This document shows, piece after piece, positions 32,693 through 40,852 of a DNA stretch of 64,000 nt; position 1 is the stretch's first letter, and every line of letters starts with the position of its first letter. The translations under genes and the position numbers were made by a program. This DNA comes from Mycobacterium sp. Root265 (lineage in GTDB: Bacteria; Actinomycetota; Actinomycetes; Mycobacteriales; Mycobacteriaceae), in contig NZ_LMJA01000028.1 of the NCBI RefSeq assembly GCF_001428895.1, positions 253,972-317,971 of the forward strand, read 5' to 3'. The notes beneath the pieces are model-generated. The model ran no database searches. It was not told the DNA's origin and was given only the letters and a program-made list of their open reading frames with translations.

Positions 32693-33598
32693 TCAGTCGA
32701 CGGTGAGCGCCAGTTTGCCCCGGGTGTGGCCGGCGTCGCTGGCGTCCTGGGCGGCCGCGGCCCGCTCGAGCGGGTAGGCCGTGACGGTTGTGATCAGCGT
32801 TCCGGCGGCGGCGTCCCGGGCGAGCTGGGACAGGCGTGCCGAAGAACGTTCGGTGGGCCCGCTGGCGAACGTGATACCGAGCTCGTGGGCCCGGAAATCG
32901 GCGATGGTGACGATGCGGTCGGTGCTGTCACGCAGTGTGATCGAATCCTCGAGGGAGCCTTTGCCTGCCACGTCGAACACGGCGTCGACCCCTCCCGGTG
33001 CCAGTGCCCGCACCCGTTCGACCAGGCCCTCGCCGTAGACGGTGGCGGTGGCGCCGAGCGAGGCGAGATAGTGCTGGTTCGCCGCTCCGGCGGTGGCAAT
33101 CACGCGTGCACCGCGGGCCAGCGCGAGTTGCACCGCGACCGTCCCGACTGCGCCGGCGGCACCGTGCATCAGCAGAACCTCGCCGTGCTTGATGTCGAGC
33201 AGGTCGAGGACGCCGTCGGCGGTGGCGCCCGCGATGGGCAGGGCAACGGCGCGCTCCCAACTGAGGTCGGCCGGTTTGATCGTGACGGTGCTCGCCAGTG
33301 CGTACTCGGCGTAGGCGCCGGTATCGGACCAGCCCAGCACGTGGTCACCCACCGACACCTCGTGCACGTCGTCGCCGACGGCGTCGACGACCCCGGCCAA
33401 CTCAAAGCCGGGAATGGCGGGTAGCGGGGTGGGGAAGGCCGCGCTCATCGCGCCCGAGCGGATCTTTCCGTCCAGCGCGTTCACGCCGGCGGCACGGACC
33501 CGTACCCGCAGCTGTCCCGGACCGGGTTGCGGTGCCTTGATGTCGACGAGGTGTAGTTCGGCGGTGGTGCCGAAACGGTCGAACTGGATGGCTTTCAT
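32693..33598 (-). CDS. NADP-dependent quinone oxidoreductase-like MDR enzyme
   Basis: A 301-residue zinc-free medium-chain reductase. Start ATG 33598 has AAGGGGAG eight bases upstream; an ORF start at 33643 lies inside the operator. FELAGVVDAVGDDVHEVSVGD and the cofactor loop HGAAGAVGTVAVQLALARGA (AxxGxxG) identify the quinone-reductase branch. No Cys/His zinc ligands are present. It is the first gene of the MarR operon. Confidence 0.92.
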   Translation of the reverse strand: MKAIQFDRFGTTAELHLVDIKAPQPGPGQLRVRVRAAGVNALDGKIRSGAMSAAFPTPLPAIPGFELAGVVDAVGDDVHEVSVGDHVLGWSDTGAYAEYALASTVTIKPADLSWERAVALPIAGATADGVLDLLDIKHGEVLLMHGAAGAVGTVAVQLALARGARVIATAGAANQHYLASLGATATVYGEGLVERVRALAPGGVDAVFDVAGKGSLEDSITLRDSTDRIVTIADFRAHELGITFASGPTERSSARLSQLARDAAAGTLITTVTAYPLERAAAAQDASDAGHTRGKLALTVD

Positions 33599-33624
33599 GG
33601 TGGCTCCCCTTCGTGTGTGAACCA

Positions 33625-33677
33625 ATTGGTTGGCTAGCCACATAACTTACACCGAAATATGTGGCTAGCCAACTAAT
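33625..33677. promoter_or_regulatory. Large inverted repeat, probable MarR operator
   Basis: ATTGGTTGGCTAGCCACATA (33625-33644) and TATGTGGCTAGCCAACTAAT (33658-33677) are inverted copies matching at 19 of 20 positions, 13 bases apart. Each copy contains the perfect palindrome TGGCTAGCCA (33631-33640 and 33662-33671), their centres 31 bases (three helical turns) apart. It lies between the MarR operon and the divergent AEC transporter gene. A partial third copy, GGGCTAGCG, follows at 33678. Confidence 0.75.
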
Positions 33678-33748
33678 GGGCTAGCGACGCGCCGTCGACG
33701 GCGTGGCGGATAATTGCCTGATCAAATTCGCGCGGGAAGGGGTGTGCA

Positions 33749-34672
33749 GTGCTGGCGGTGTTGGAAGCCTTCGCCGTCATCGCCATCATCATTGTCGTCG
33801 GTGCCATCGTGGGCCGCCGCAACGTCCTCGGGGACAACGCGCGGATGGTGCTCAACCGGGTGGCCTTCCACGTCGGGGTGCCCGCGCTGCTGCTGCTCTC
33901 GCTCGCCGATTCGACACCATCGCAGGTCTTTTCACTGCCGCTGCTGGTCTCGGCGCTCACCACGATGATCATGTTCGGCATCTATTTCGCGATCGCGGTG
34001 ACGGTGCGGCGCAGCGACCGTGCCGATGCCACCATCGGCGCGTGGGCCGCATCGTGGGTCAACTCCGGCAATCTCGGTATCCCGCTGAGTGCCTACGTCC
34101 TGGGTAGCACCACCGAGGTTTCCGCGCTGATCGTGTTCCAGACGGTGTTCCTGGTGCCGTTCGGTGTCGCCATCATCAATTCCGCGGGCCGGGATTCGGG
34201 TTCGGTGAAATCTCAGATCAAGGACCTGGTGACGAATCCCATCATCGTCGCCAGTGCCATCGGCACGGTACTCGCGTTCACCGGGATAGAACTGCCGCGG
34301 GCCATCCACCAACCGCTGGAACTGCTGGCCGATCTCGCGATCCCCACCGTGCTGCTGGCCTTCGGTATCGCCCTGGTCACCCAGACCGGAGGCAAGGGCA
34401 AGGAAGGCCGGGTCGATCTCTGGCTGGCCATCGTGTTCAAGGTCCTGCTGATGCCTGCCCTGGCCTATGTGCTGGCCCGCTGGGCGTTCGGGCTCTCGCC
34501 GGAACAGACCGCCATCGCCACCGTGCTGGCCGCCCTGCCCGCCGCGCAGAACCTCAACACCTATGCCTCAGTGTTCGAACGCGGCGAGAAACTGGCGCGC
34601 GACGCCACGCTGATCACCACGATCGCGTCCGTGCCGGTGATCGCCTGCATTGCTTACCTGCTGGGGCTCTGA
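33749..34672 (+). CDS. AEC (auxin-efflux-carrier) family transporter
   Basis: A 307-residue membrane protein from GTG 33749 with GGAAGGGG before it. About ten helices in a five-plus-five plan are visible; IGAWAASWVNSGNLGIPLSAYVLG contains the conserved N-x-G-N-x-G-x-P motif. Bacterial AEC proteins export organic anions such as malate. It is divergent from the MarR operon and shares its regulatory gap, so MarR may control it too. The last 19 bases overlap the DUF1697 gene. Confidence 0.9.
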   Translation: MLAVLEAFAVIAIIIVVGAIVGRRNVLGDNARMVLNRVAFHVGVPALLLLSLADSTPSQVFSLPLLVSALTTMIMFGIYFAIAVTVRRSDRADATIGAWAASWVNSGNLGIPLSAYVLGSTTEVSALIVFQTVFLVPFGVAIINSAGRDSGSVKSQIKDLVTNPIIVASAIGTVLAFTGIELPRAIHQPLELLADLAIPTVLLAFGIALVTQTGGKGKEGRVDLWLAIVFKVLLMPALAYVLARWAFGLSPEQTAIATVLAALPAAQNLNTYASVFERGEKLARDATLITTIASVPVIACIAYLLGL

Positions 34673-35214
34673 GCGTCCAGCAGCCCGAGCAGTTTCACGG
34701 TCGTGGTCCAGCTGCGGATCGTCATCTGCTTGTATTCCGGTGTGCCGACGATCTTGCTCATCTTGCTCTTGGTGCGCTGCGCCCCGAGCCGCGCGAAATA
34801 GACCACGCCGGTGCCCGGCCAGGCCTGGTCGACGCCGTCGCGCAGCGCCACGATGCCCATCACCTGCTTGGCGGTCAGCGGAGCCTTGAGGAACACGGCA
34901 TCGGAGTAGTAAGTGTCCGGGTCGGTGCCGAACCCGTTGGGTGCCTTGTCGATCACGCTCTTGAGTTGGCGATGTGACCGCAGCACCACCACCAGCGGGA
35001 CCTTGAACGCCTTCTCCAGCGCGGCCTCGATCTCGCTCTCCAGCGTCTTGGCGGGGCGGTCGGTCTCGAACAGCACATTGCCGGACTGGATGTAGGTGCT
35101 GACGTTCTCCAGGCCGTGCGCCTCCAGTGCCGCCCGCAGGTCCGTCATCGCGATGATGTTCTTGCCACCGACATTGATGCCGCGCAGCAGGGCGACGTAG
35201 CGGGTACGGGCCAT
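34654..35214 (-). CDS. DUF1697 protein
   Basis: A 186-residue soluble protein. RYVALLRGINVGGKNIIAMT at the N-terminus, and VSTYIQSGNVLFET a little later, are the signature of DUF1697. It has an alpha/beta fold with basic C-terminus; no enzyme activity has been shown for the family as far as I know. The ATG overlaps the last base of the methyltransferase stop (TGATG). Confidence 0.9.
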   Translation of the reverse strand: MARTRYVALLRGINVGGKNIIAMTDLRAALEAHGLENVSTYIQSGNVLFETDRPAKTLESEIEAALEKAFKVPLVVVLRSHRQLKSVIDKAPNGFGTDPDTYYSDAVFLKAPLTAKQVMGIVALRDGVDQAWPGTGVVYFARLGAQRTKSKMSKIVGTPEYKQMTIRSWTTTVKLLGLLDAQSPSR

Positions 35215-36044
35215 CAGCCGAACTCCAGCAGGGTGTAGGCGCCCCGGTACTGCTTGCTCCAATTCCACTGCCAGTAGGCGGGAAACAGCTTGCCGAACAG
35301 GAATCCGCGGCCCTTGGGGATGGGCAGATCGTGTACGGCACGGATACCGGGAACCGTGTTGACCAGGTCGGCCAGCTCGGCGGGGGAGAGGCTGAACGGC
35401 ATCGGCGGCACCCGGTACCGGCGCGAGGAGCGCATACCGTTTTTGCGGGTCAGTTTCTTCACGATCACCGGTGGCAGGTCGAAGATCATCTGGCCACCGG
35501 GAAAGCGTTTGGCGCACTCGGCGATCAGGGCCATCGCCTCCTCGGGCTGCAGGTACATCAGCAGTCCCTCGGCGGTGATGAACACACCCTTGTCAGTGTC
35601 CACCTGATCCATCCAGCTGTAATCCAGGGCCGACTGTGCCAGGTTGGTGATCCGCTCCGATGCCGGGAGCAGCCGCTGACGCAGCTCGACGATGGGTGCG
35701 AAATCAACGGTGATCCAACGGAAGTCGGCCTCGGGCAGGGCGGCGCTCAGACGCCAGAAACTGGTCTGCAGGCCCTCGGCGAGCGCGACGACGGTGGCCG
35801 AAGGGTGCGTCGACAGATACGCGGTGGCCGCCCGGTCGATGCCGACGGCGCGCAACGCCATCTCCTGGCCCTTGCGGCCGAACTTGTCGAAGTCGAACTC
35901 GATCGCATCAACCAGCTGGATCGCCATCGGATCCTCGATGACGGGCTTGGGGTGGCGGGCCTGGTGCGCGCGGGCGTTGAGCGTCAGCAGAGCGGTCTCG
36001 GACACTCCGGTGAGATTGCTGGCGTCGGCTTTGCTGCTGTCCAC
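35214..36044 (-). CDS. LCMT/tetracenomycin-type O-methyltransferase
   Basis: A 276-residue SAM enzyme of the PPM1/LCMT/TcmP family. LTLNARAHQARHPKPVIEDP at the start, VVALAEGLQTSFWRLSAALP (the SAM loop), DFAPIVELRQRLLP and FITAEGLLMYLQPEEAMALI are typical. TcmP-like members methylate carboxylates of polyketides, but mycobacteria carry many paralogues of unknown substrate. It is the first gene of a pair with DUF1697. Confidence 0.88.
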   Translation of the reverse strand: MDSSKADASNLTGVSETALLTLNARAHQARHPKPVIEDPMAIQLVDAIEFDFDKFGRKGQEMALRAVGIDRAATAYLSTHPSATVVALAEGLQTSFWRLSAALPEADFRWITVDFAPIVELRQRLLPASERITNLAQSALDYSWMDQVDTDKGVFITAEGLLMYLQPEEAMALIAECAKRFPGGQMIFDLPPVIVKKLTRKNGMRSSRRYRVPPMPFSLSPAELADLVNTVPGIRAVHDLPIPKGRGFLFGKLFPAYWQWNWSKQYRGAYTLLEFG

Positions 36045-36071
36045 GACACCGAAGCTACTAGCATTCGGCGC

Positions 36072-36503
36072 ATGGCAAAGCTCGAACTATCCCGCGAACT
36101 GTCGCTCGATCCACAGACGGCGTGGGATCACGCGTCGAATCTGAACGAGCTGGGGGACTGGCTGGTGATGCACGAAGGCTGGCGTAGCGAGATTCCCGAC
36201 GAGCTCACCGTCGGCACCACCCTGATCGGCGTGGCCGGGGCGAAGGGCATGCGTAACCGCGTCACCTGGACGGTGCGCAAGCTGGATGCACCGCACCTGC
36301 TGGAGGTCGTGGGCAAGGGCGTCGGCGGCACCAAGTACGGGCTGAAGCTGAGTGTGAAGCCCACTTCGTCGGGAAGTAAGTTCGCGGTGACCCTCGAACT
36401 CGGCGGTCCGCCGCTGTTCGGCCCGATCGGATCCGTCGCCGCCCGCACGGTCAAGGGCGATATCGAGCGTTCCATCGAGAAGTTCGAGACGCTCTACACC
36501 TGA
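36072..36503 (+). CDS. SRPBCC-family protein
   Basis: A 143-residue START-like protein from ATG 36072; TAGCAT ends seven bases before it. LSRELSLDPQTAWDHASNLN at the start and the long final helix VKGDIERSIEKFETLY fit the polyketide-cyclase-like SRPBCC group. The core GMRNRVTWTVRKLDAPHLL is a beta-sheet region. No ligand can be named. Confidence 0.85.
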   Translation: MAKLELSRELSLDPQTAWDHASNLNELGDWLVMHEGWRSEIPDELTVGTTLIGVAGAKGMRNRVTWTVRKLDAPHLLEVVGKGVGGTKYGLKLSVKPTSSGSKFAVTLELGGPPLFGPIGSVAARTVKGDIERSIEKFETLYT

Positions 36504-36522
36504 CGCCTCTAAGCTCGCGTGG

Positions 36523-37422
36523 GTGAGGGGGAAATTCACAGCGACGTTGCTGGTGGTGCTGCTGTGCGTGCTGGGGCCGGTATCGGCGGCGCAGGCGGAA
36601 CCACCGAACGCTCAGATCGACATCGGGGGCTTGCAGCGCACGTTCTACCTGCATCTGCCGCCGGGGCCACCGAAGGGCCTGGTGGTGAACATGCATGCCG
36701 CCGGTCAGAACGGCGGGCAGCACGCGGCGCTGACCCATTACGACTCCGTGGCCGACGCGCACGGCTACGCGGTGGTGTACCCGGACGGTATCGATTTCAG
36801 CTGGGCCGACGGACGAGGCGCATCGGTGCCGGACCGCACCGGGGTCGATGACGTGGGATTCATTGTCGCCCTTGTGGATCGGTTGACGGCCGAGTACGGG
36901 ATCCCGGCCGGCCGGGTGTTCGCCACCGGGCTGTCGGCGGGCGGATTCATGGCCAATCGGCTGGCGTGTCAGCGGGCGGACATGTTCGCCGCGGTCGCTC
37001 CCATCGGCGCGACCCTCGGCGATCACGTCGCATGCAACCCGTCGCAGCCGGTGTCGGTGCTGACCTCGCAGGGCACCGTCGATCCGATCGTGCCGTTCAA
37101 CGGTGGGCCGATGATCGGGCGTGGTGGGCCGAGCACCATCCTGGCGGCCTACGCCGTGGTGGATCGCTGGCGTGAACTCAACGGCTGCGCGCCGGACCCG
37201 GTGATCGCGCCGGTGCCCGGATCCGGTGACGGGACGAGCGCCGAACGCGTCAGCTACGAATGCGATGCCGGCACCGAGGTCGTGTTCCTGCGCGTCGACG
37301 GCGGTGGGCACACCTGGCCGGGTGCCCCGGAGATCCTGCCGGCGAACCAGGTGGGCCCTGCGACCCGCGCGTTCGATGCCTCGGAGGTTTCGGCGCAGTT
37401 CTTCGACGCACACGGCAGGTAG
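36523..37422 (+). CDS. Exported PHB-depolymerase/feruloyl-esterase-like hydrolase
   Basis: A 299-residue protein from GTG 36523 (TAAGCT seven bases upstream). A Sec signal peptide covers residues 1-26 (LLVVLLCVLGPVSAAQA). The catalytic Ser is in FATGLSAGGFMANRLAC, the Asp in SQGTVDPIVPF and the His in GGGHTWPGA, all as in the LpqC/esterase-PHB family. It should act outside the membrane on ester polymers or feruloyl esters. The substrate is inferred from family only. Confidence 0.92.
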   Translation: MRGKFTATLLVVLLCVLGPVSAAQAEPPNAQIDIGGLQRTFYLHLPPGPPKGLVVNMHAAGQNGGQHAALTHYDSVADAHGYAVVYPDGIDFSWADGRGASVPDRTGVDDVGFIVALVDRLTAEYGIPAGRVFATGLSAGGFMANRLACQRADMFAAVAPIGATLGDHVACNPSQPVSVLTSQGTVDPIVPFNGGPMIGRGGPSTILAAYAVVDRWRELNGCAPDPVIAPVPGSGDGTSAERVSYECDAGTEVVFLRVDGGGHTWPGAPEILPANQVGPATRAFDASEVSAQFFDAHGR

Positions 37423-37451
37423 TTCGTCCCCGGTATTTCCGGCAGCCCCTT

Positions 37452-37467
37452 TCGAACATATGATCGA
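37452..37467. promoter_or_regulatory. LexA-type box, one mismatch, over a -10 element
   Basis: TCGAACATATGATCGA matches TCGAAC-N4-GTTCGA at eleven of twelve fixed positions. It contains TATGAT (37459-37464), a near-consensus -10, six bases before the GTG at 37471. LexA here would directly block the promoter. Confidence 0.6.
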
Positions 37468-37470
37468 ACA

Positions 37471-37779
37471 GTGGGTGAGATGCAGAGCATCGGGCACGGC
37501 GGCCAGCCTGCGCGGGACGTCTTCCGCCGGGTGGACCCGCCGCGTCCCGTGCTGGTCGATCTGGGCGCCCTTTTCCCACGGCAACCGCACTGCCAGTGGG
37601 GGCGCTATCACCCGCTCGGGTTGCAGATGCACAAGGTGGTCGAGGGGCAGTTGACCTGCTGGGGGCTGTGTGAACAGGGGGCCTGGTGGGGTTTGGTGAC
37701 GTATTCGATCACCTTCGGCGCTTCGGAAAGGCCGGTGACGCATTGGGTTCCGGCCTGGATGCTGACGGTCAAGTCGTAG
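37471..37779 (+). CDS. Small protein of unknown function under an SOS-like box
   Basis: A 102-residue soluble protein starting MGEMQSIGHGGQPARD. The start GTG 37471 is six bases after TATGAT; ATG 37480 is an alternative. It is rich in Trp and His (HCQWGRYHPLGLQMHKVVEG, then TCWGLCEQGAWWGLVTYS), with four cysteines or near, suggesting a compact beta domain. No family is recognised. The regulatory box implies induction by DNA damage. It is followed by a separate gene 18 bases on. Confidence 0.65.
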   Translation: MGEMQSIGHGGQPARDVFRRVDPPRPVLVDLGALFPRQPHCQWGRYHPLGLQMHKVVEGQLTCWGLCEQGAWWGLVTYSITFGASERPVTHWVPAWMLTVKS

Positions 37780-37797
37780 TTCGTTAGTGTCCGGGCT

Positions 37798-38526
37798 ATG
37801 ACGCAGCCGCCGGAGAGCGAGGAACCGACCGGCTATATGGCCGAGGCCGGTGCACCCACCGAGCTCTCCGGTGTCGCGGACGCGAACACCCAGGCGGCGC
37901 ACGCGTGGGCGTTCGACGAGGACCCGGAGCCCGAGCCGCCACGCTTCACACCCGGGCGGATCACCGCATTCGCCGTCGCCGCGGCGGTCGTGGTGATCGC
38001 GGCCGCCTCGGGTGTCGTGGTGTGGTTCCTGAGTGATGACCCGGTCGCCGAGCCGGCCCCGCGACCCGATCTCCTCAACGGGATGTACCGCGTCGAATAC
38101 CACTGGGATGAGGCCACTTACCGCGATGTCGGTGGTAACACCAACTGGGGTGAGGGCGCCGCTGCCGGGCCGGCCCAGGACTGGCTGTCGCTGACGTCGG
38201 CCTGCACGGACACCGACTGCATCGCCACCGGCGAGGTGCTGGGCCAGGACCGGGCGCGCATGCCCGGTGCCCGCACGCTGACGTTCAAACTGACCAATGG
38301 CACATGGGAGGACATCGCACCCGCGCGGGTGAAGTCCACCTGTACCTACGACGACGGCTCGGTCGCGGGGGAGTCCTGGACGACGGTGACGCTGGGCTTC
38401 ACCCCGCGCCCGGACGGCTCGTTCACCGGTGCGCTCACCACCGTCGTCGATACCAACGAGTGCGGGGATCAGGGCAACACGGTGGTGACGCCGCTGACGG
38501 CCGGGCGGGTGGGGGAGGCGGTGTAA
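37798..38526 (+). CDS. Single-pass membrane protein with extracytoplasmic domain
   Basis: A 242-residue product; TAGTGT ends seven bases before ATG 37798. A 50-residue acidic, Pro-rich cytoplasmic part is followed by one helix (residues 59-81, ITAFAVAAAVVVIAAASGVV). The outer domain has four cysteines (SACTDTDC, STCTYDD, NECGDQG) probably in disulfides. The layout resembles the mycobacterial proteins found beside serine/threonine kinases, but no kinase is near. Function unknown. Confidence 0.75.
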   Translation: MTQPPESEEPTGYMAEAGAPTELSGVADANTQAAHAWAFDEDPEPEPPRFTPGRITAFAVAAAVVVIAAASGVVVWFLSDDPVAEPAPRPDLLNGMYRVEYHWDEATYRDVGGNTNWGEGAAAGPAQDWLSLTSACTDTDCIATGEVLGQDRARMPGARTLTFKLTNGTWEDIAPARVKSTCTYDDGSVAGESWTTVTLGFTPRPDGSFTGALTTVVDTNECGDQGNTVVTPLTAGRVGEAV

Positions 38527-38705
38527 GCGATGTTGGGGCCATGGTGGTGTCTACTGCGGGGACACAAACTAGAGACCACGAAGACGCGCAGGGAACAGCA
38601 GTCGGCGCGTAAGTCAGCTACCTGTCTCGACTGTGGGCGTCAGTGGGACACCACGCCAGGGGAGGGTGGCCCCTCGGCAGGGCCGTGATCTGTGGCCCAA
38701 GCATG
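38527..38705. other. Intergenic stretch, nothing supportable
   Basis: Between the membrane-protein stop and the tRNA terminator. Short frames here lack codon bias and match no family. A weak GTGTC...GACAC repeat is the only structure seen. Confidence 0.5.
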
Positions 38706-38730
38706 AAAAAGGCCCGGTCGAAACCGGGCC
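38706..38730 (-). terminator. Terminator of the tRNA-Gly-Cys-Val operon
   Basis: On the minus strand GGCCCGGT-TTCG-ACCGGGCC is an eight-pair stem followed by TTTTT, 20 bases after the tRNA-Val 3' end. Confidence 0.88.
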
Positions 38731-38750
38731 CTCATCTGTACGAACTGTGG

Positions 38751-38822
38751 TGCGCGATACTGGGATTGAACCAGTGACCTCTTCCGTGTCAGGGAAGCGC
38801 TCTCCCGCTGAGCTAATCGCGC
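38751..38822 (-). tRNA. tRNA-Val (GAC)
   Basis: A 72-base cloverleaf with acceptor GCGCGAT/ATCGCGC, discriminator A, anticodon loop CTGACAC (anticodon GAC) and T-arm GGTTCAATCCC. CCA is not encoded. Last of three tRNAs in one operon. Confidence 0.96.
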
Positions 38823-38835
38823 CGGGTCGAAACTT

Positions 38836-38909
38836 TGGAGGTGGAGACGGGAATCGAACCCGTGTGCACGGCTTTGCAGGCCGTTGCCTCACCACTCGGC
38901 CACTCCACC
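38836..38909 (-). tRNA. tRNA-Cys (GCA)
   Basis: Acceptor GGTGGAG/CTCCACC, discriminator U73 as expected for Cys, anticodon loop CTGCAAA (GCA), T-arm GGGTTCGATTCCC. The CCA end is encoded (38838-38836), making 74 bases. Middle gene of the cluster. Confidence 0.96.
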
Positions 38910-38936
38910 ATTGGGGTTGATGCCACTGCACCTTCG

Positions 38937-39009
38937 AGCGGACGACGGGATTCGAACCCGCGACCCCAACCTTGGCAAGGTTGTGCGCTACCAACTGCGC
39001 CACGTCCGC
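38937..39009 (-). tRNA. tRNA-Gly (GCC)
   Basis: Acceptor GCGGACG/CGTCCGC, D-arm with GCGCAGTTGGTAGCGC, anticodon loop TTGCCAA (GCC), T-arm GGGTTCGAATCCC. No encoded CCA. First gene of the Gly-Cys-Val operon, the order also known in M. tuberculosis. Confidence 0.96.
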
Positions 39010-39104
39010 GTGCCTCGGATGAGATCGTCACCCGGTGCGGAAAGGAACATTAGTCCAACCATGCGAGTAACTACAAATCACTTGAAACGACACGGCAATC
39101 GGAT

Positions 39105-39515
39105 CTAAAACAGCTGGTAAACCTGGCGTGCGATCGCGAAGCCGTGACCAGTGTTGCGGTCGAGACAGGTGATACCGCTCTCCGCGCTGTCACATTTCAG
39201 GTCCCCGCGGACGATCGACTGGCCGTAGGCGAGCGGGGTGGAACCGCCCAGCGTGGTGTCCCCGGCGCAGACGAAGGTCGCTGGCTCGTTCGGACCCATC
39301 GCGATGCCCTGGCCGTAATCAAACTCACAGTCCGCGGGCCGCGGCGGGGGAGCCCAGTCCCGTTCGGCGATATCGCAGCGGACGTAGTCGACGTCGAGCA
39401 CGCAGCCGACGTTGCCGCTCGGTGAGACAAAGTCGACGAAACCGTCTTCGGCGGCAGCCGGTGCCGCACACAGCGTCGCGACGGCACCGGCGACGACGAG
39501 CACCCGAAGGATCAT
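39105..39515 (-). CDS. Exported DUF6636-like protein
   Basis: A 136-residue protein from ATG 39515 (TAGGGT six bases upstream). Residues 1-23 are a Sec signal peptide (ILRVLVVAGAVATLCAAPAA). The mature part starts FVDFVSPSGNVGCVLDVDYV and has six cysteines that could form three disulfides, including RCDIAERDW and CLDRNTGHGFAIA. The SPSGNVGC motif recurs in DUF6636 proteins of actinobacteria. Function unknown. Confidence 0.8.
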   Translation of the reverse strand: MILRVLVVAGAVATLCAAPAAAEDGFVDFVSPSGNVGCVLDVDYVRCDIAERDWAPPPRPADCEFDYGQGIAMGPNEPATFVCAGDTTLGGSTPLAYGQSIVRGDLKCDSAESGITCLDRNTGHGFAIARQVYQLF

Positions 39516-39559
39516 GGTGCGACCCTAGCGGCGAAACGAGACCTGGTCAGGGCGAATTC

Positions 39560-40573
39560 TCAGACCGTCAGCACCATCCGGTAGCGGGCCTTGCCGGTGT
39601 CCATCGCCGCATACGCCTCGGCGGCCTGAGCCAGCGGCAGCTCCTGGATGCGGGCCCGCACCCCGGACTGCACGGCGAACTTCAAGGTGTCCTCGACGTC
39701 GCGCGCGGTGCCCGAGGGGTGACCGGTGATGCTCACGCCGGGCGTGATCAGCTGCAGCGGACTGATGGGCAGCGGATCCGGCGTCACACCGACCACGATC
39801 AACTCCCCGCGCGGCAACAACCCGCCCACGGTGTCCGCCATGGCCTGAGAGTTGGCTGCCGTCGCCAGCACCACCGACACCCCGCCGAGCGCCTGCAGCG
39901 CCTCACTCACATCGCCGGCCTTGGAGTCGACGTAGTGGTGCGCACCGAGGTCGAGGGCGTCCTGCTTCTTGTCCGCACCGCGGGCGATCGCGATGGTCTC
40001 GAAGCCCATCGCGCGGGCGAACTGCACACCGAGGTGTCCGAGACCGCCCACGCCGAGTACCGCGACCCGGTCGCCGGGCTTGGCCCTGGTCTCCCGCAGC
40101 CCGTGAAAGACCGTGACACCGGCGCATGCCATCGGGGCGGCCTCGGCGAAGGACAGCTCGTCGGGGATTCGGGCCAGCGCATTGGCCGGGACGGTCACCG
40201 ACTCGGCGTAGCCGCCGGGGTAGTGCCAGCTCGGGATCTGACCGTTGGCGCAGTGGATGAAGTCACCCTGGTGACACGGCACGCAACGCCCGCAGTGTCC
40301 GCCGAACCAGCCGACGGCCACCCGGTCACCGATCGCGTAATCCTGAACACCGTCACCGATCTCGGCGATGGTGCCGGCGATCTCGTGCCCGGGCGTCAGC
40401 GGCCAGGTGAGCCCGGGGAAGGCGCCGTTGACGAACGCGTGGTCGGTGCCGCACACACCGCAGGCCTGTACCGCGATGCGGACGTGATCGCGGCCGGGCG
40501 AGGTGGTGTCCACCTCGGCGAGTTCCAGCGCTGCGCCGGCTGATGCGACATGAACCGCTTGATGACGTGCCAT
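39560..40573 (-). CDS. Zinc-dependent alcohol dehydrogenase
   Basis: A 337-residue medium-chain dehydrogenase from ATG 40573, with GAGG seven bases upstream. Catalytic zinc ligands are the Cys of CGVCGTDH and the His of PLTPGHEIAGTI. The structural zinc site is CGRCVPCHQGDFIHC (four Cys). The NAD(P) loop is VLGVGGLGHLGVQFARAMG. The sequence is of the AdhT/AdhC type active on primary aliphatic alcohols. An upstream extension to 40660 has no support. Confidence 0.94.
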   Translation of the reverse strand: MARHQAVHVASAGAALELAEVDTTSPGRDHVRIAVQACGVCGTDHAFVNGAFPGLTWPLTPGHEIAGTIAEIGDGVQDYAIGDRVAVGWFGGHCGRCVPCHQGDFIHCANGQIPSWHYPGGYAESVTVPANALARIPDELSFAEAAPMACAGVTVFHGLRETRAKPGDRVAVLGVGGLGHLGVQFARAMGFETIAIARGADKKQDALDLGAHHYVDSKAGDVSEALQALGGVSVVLATAANSQAMADTVGGLLPRGELIVVGVTPDPLPISPLQLITPGVSITGHPSGTARDVEDTLKFAVQSGVRARIQELPLAQAAEAYAAMDTGKARYRMVLTV

Positions 40574-40719
40574 CTCAATCCTCACTGTCGGGTCGTGTGA
40601 TTTATGTCTACCCGCGCATGGGTCTTTGGGCAGCCCGGTTTGGGTGAAAACTGGCGCCACCCTGACCAGCCAATTCCAGCTACCCGGTAGGCGCGTGCTA
40701 GTCTTCGTCCTCGTTCCCC

Positions 40720-40791
40720 GGTCTCGTAGCTCAGGGGGAGAGCGTCCGCCTCACACGCGGAAGGTCACTGGTTCGATCCCAGTCGGGACCA
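40720..40791 (+). tRNA. tRNA-Val (CAC)
   Basis: Acceptor GGTCTCG/CGGGACC (one G-U pair), discriminator A, anticodon loop CTCACAC (CAC), T-arm TGGTTCGATCCCA. No encoded CCA. It has its own terminator. Confidence 0.96.
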
Positions 40792-40798
40792 CAAGCAA

Positions 40799-40828
40799 GA
40801 GCCGCCCTCGGGCGGTTCTTTTGCTTTT
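40799..40828 (+). terminator. Terminator of tRNA-Val(CAC)
   Basis: Stem GAGCCGCC / GGCGGTTC with a CTCG loop (40799-40818), followed by TTTTGCTTTTT. A strong intrinsic terminator seven bases after the tRNA. Confidence 0.88.
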
Positions 40829-40852
40829 TCCAGGCGGACCGGAAGAGGTGTC

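Noticed and set aside
36451-38103. A 550-residue open frame on the minus strand
   Set aside because: It crosses three well-supported genes on the plus strand and shows no family resemblance.
38751-39009. tRNA cluster as an integration site
   Set aside because: No integrase gene, no direct repeat of a tRNA 3' end and no change of coding style on either side were seen.
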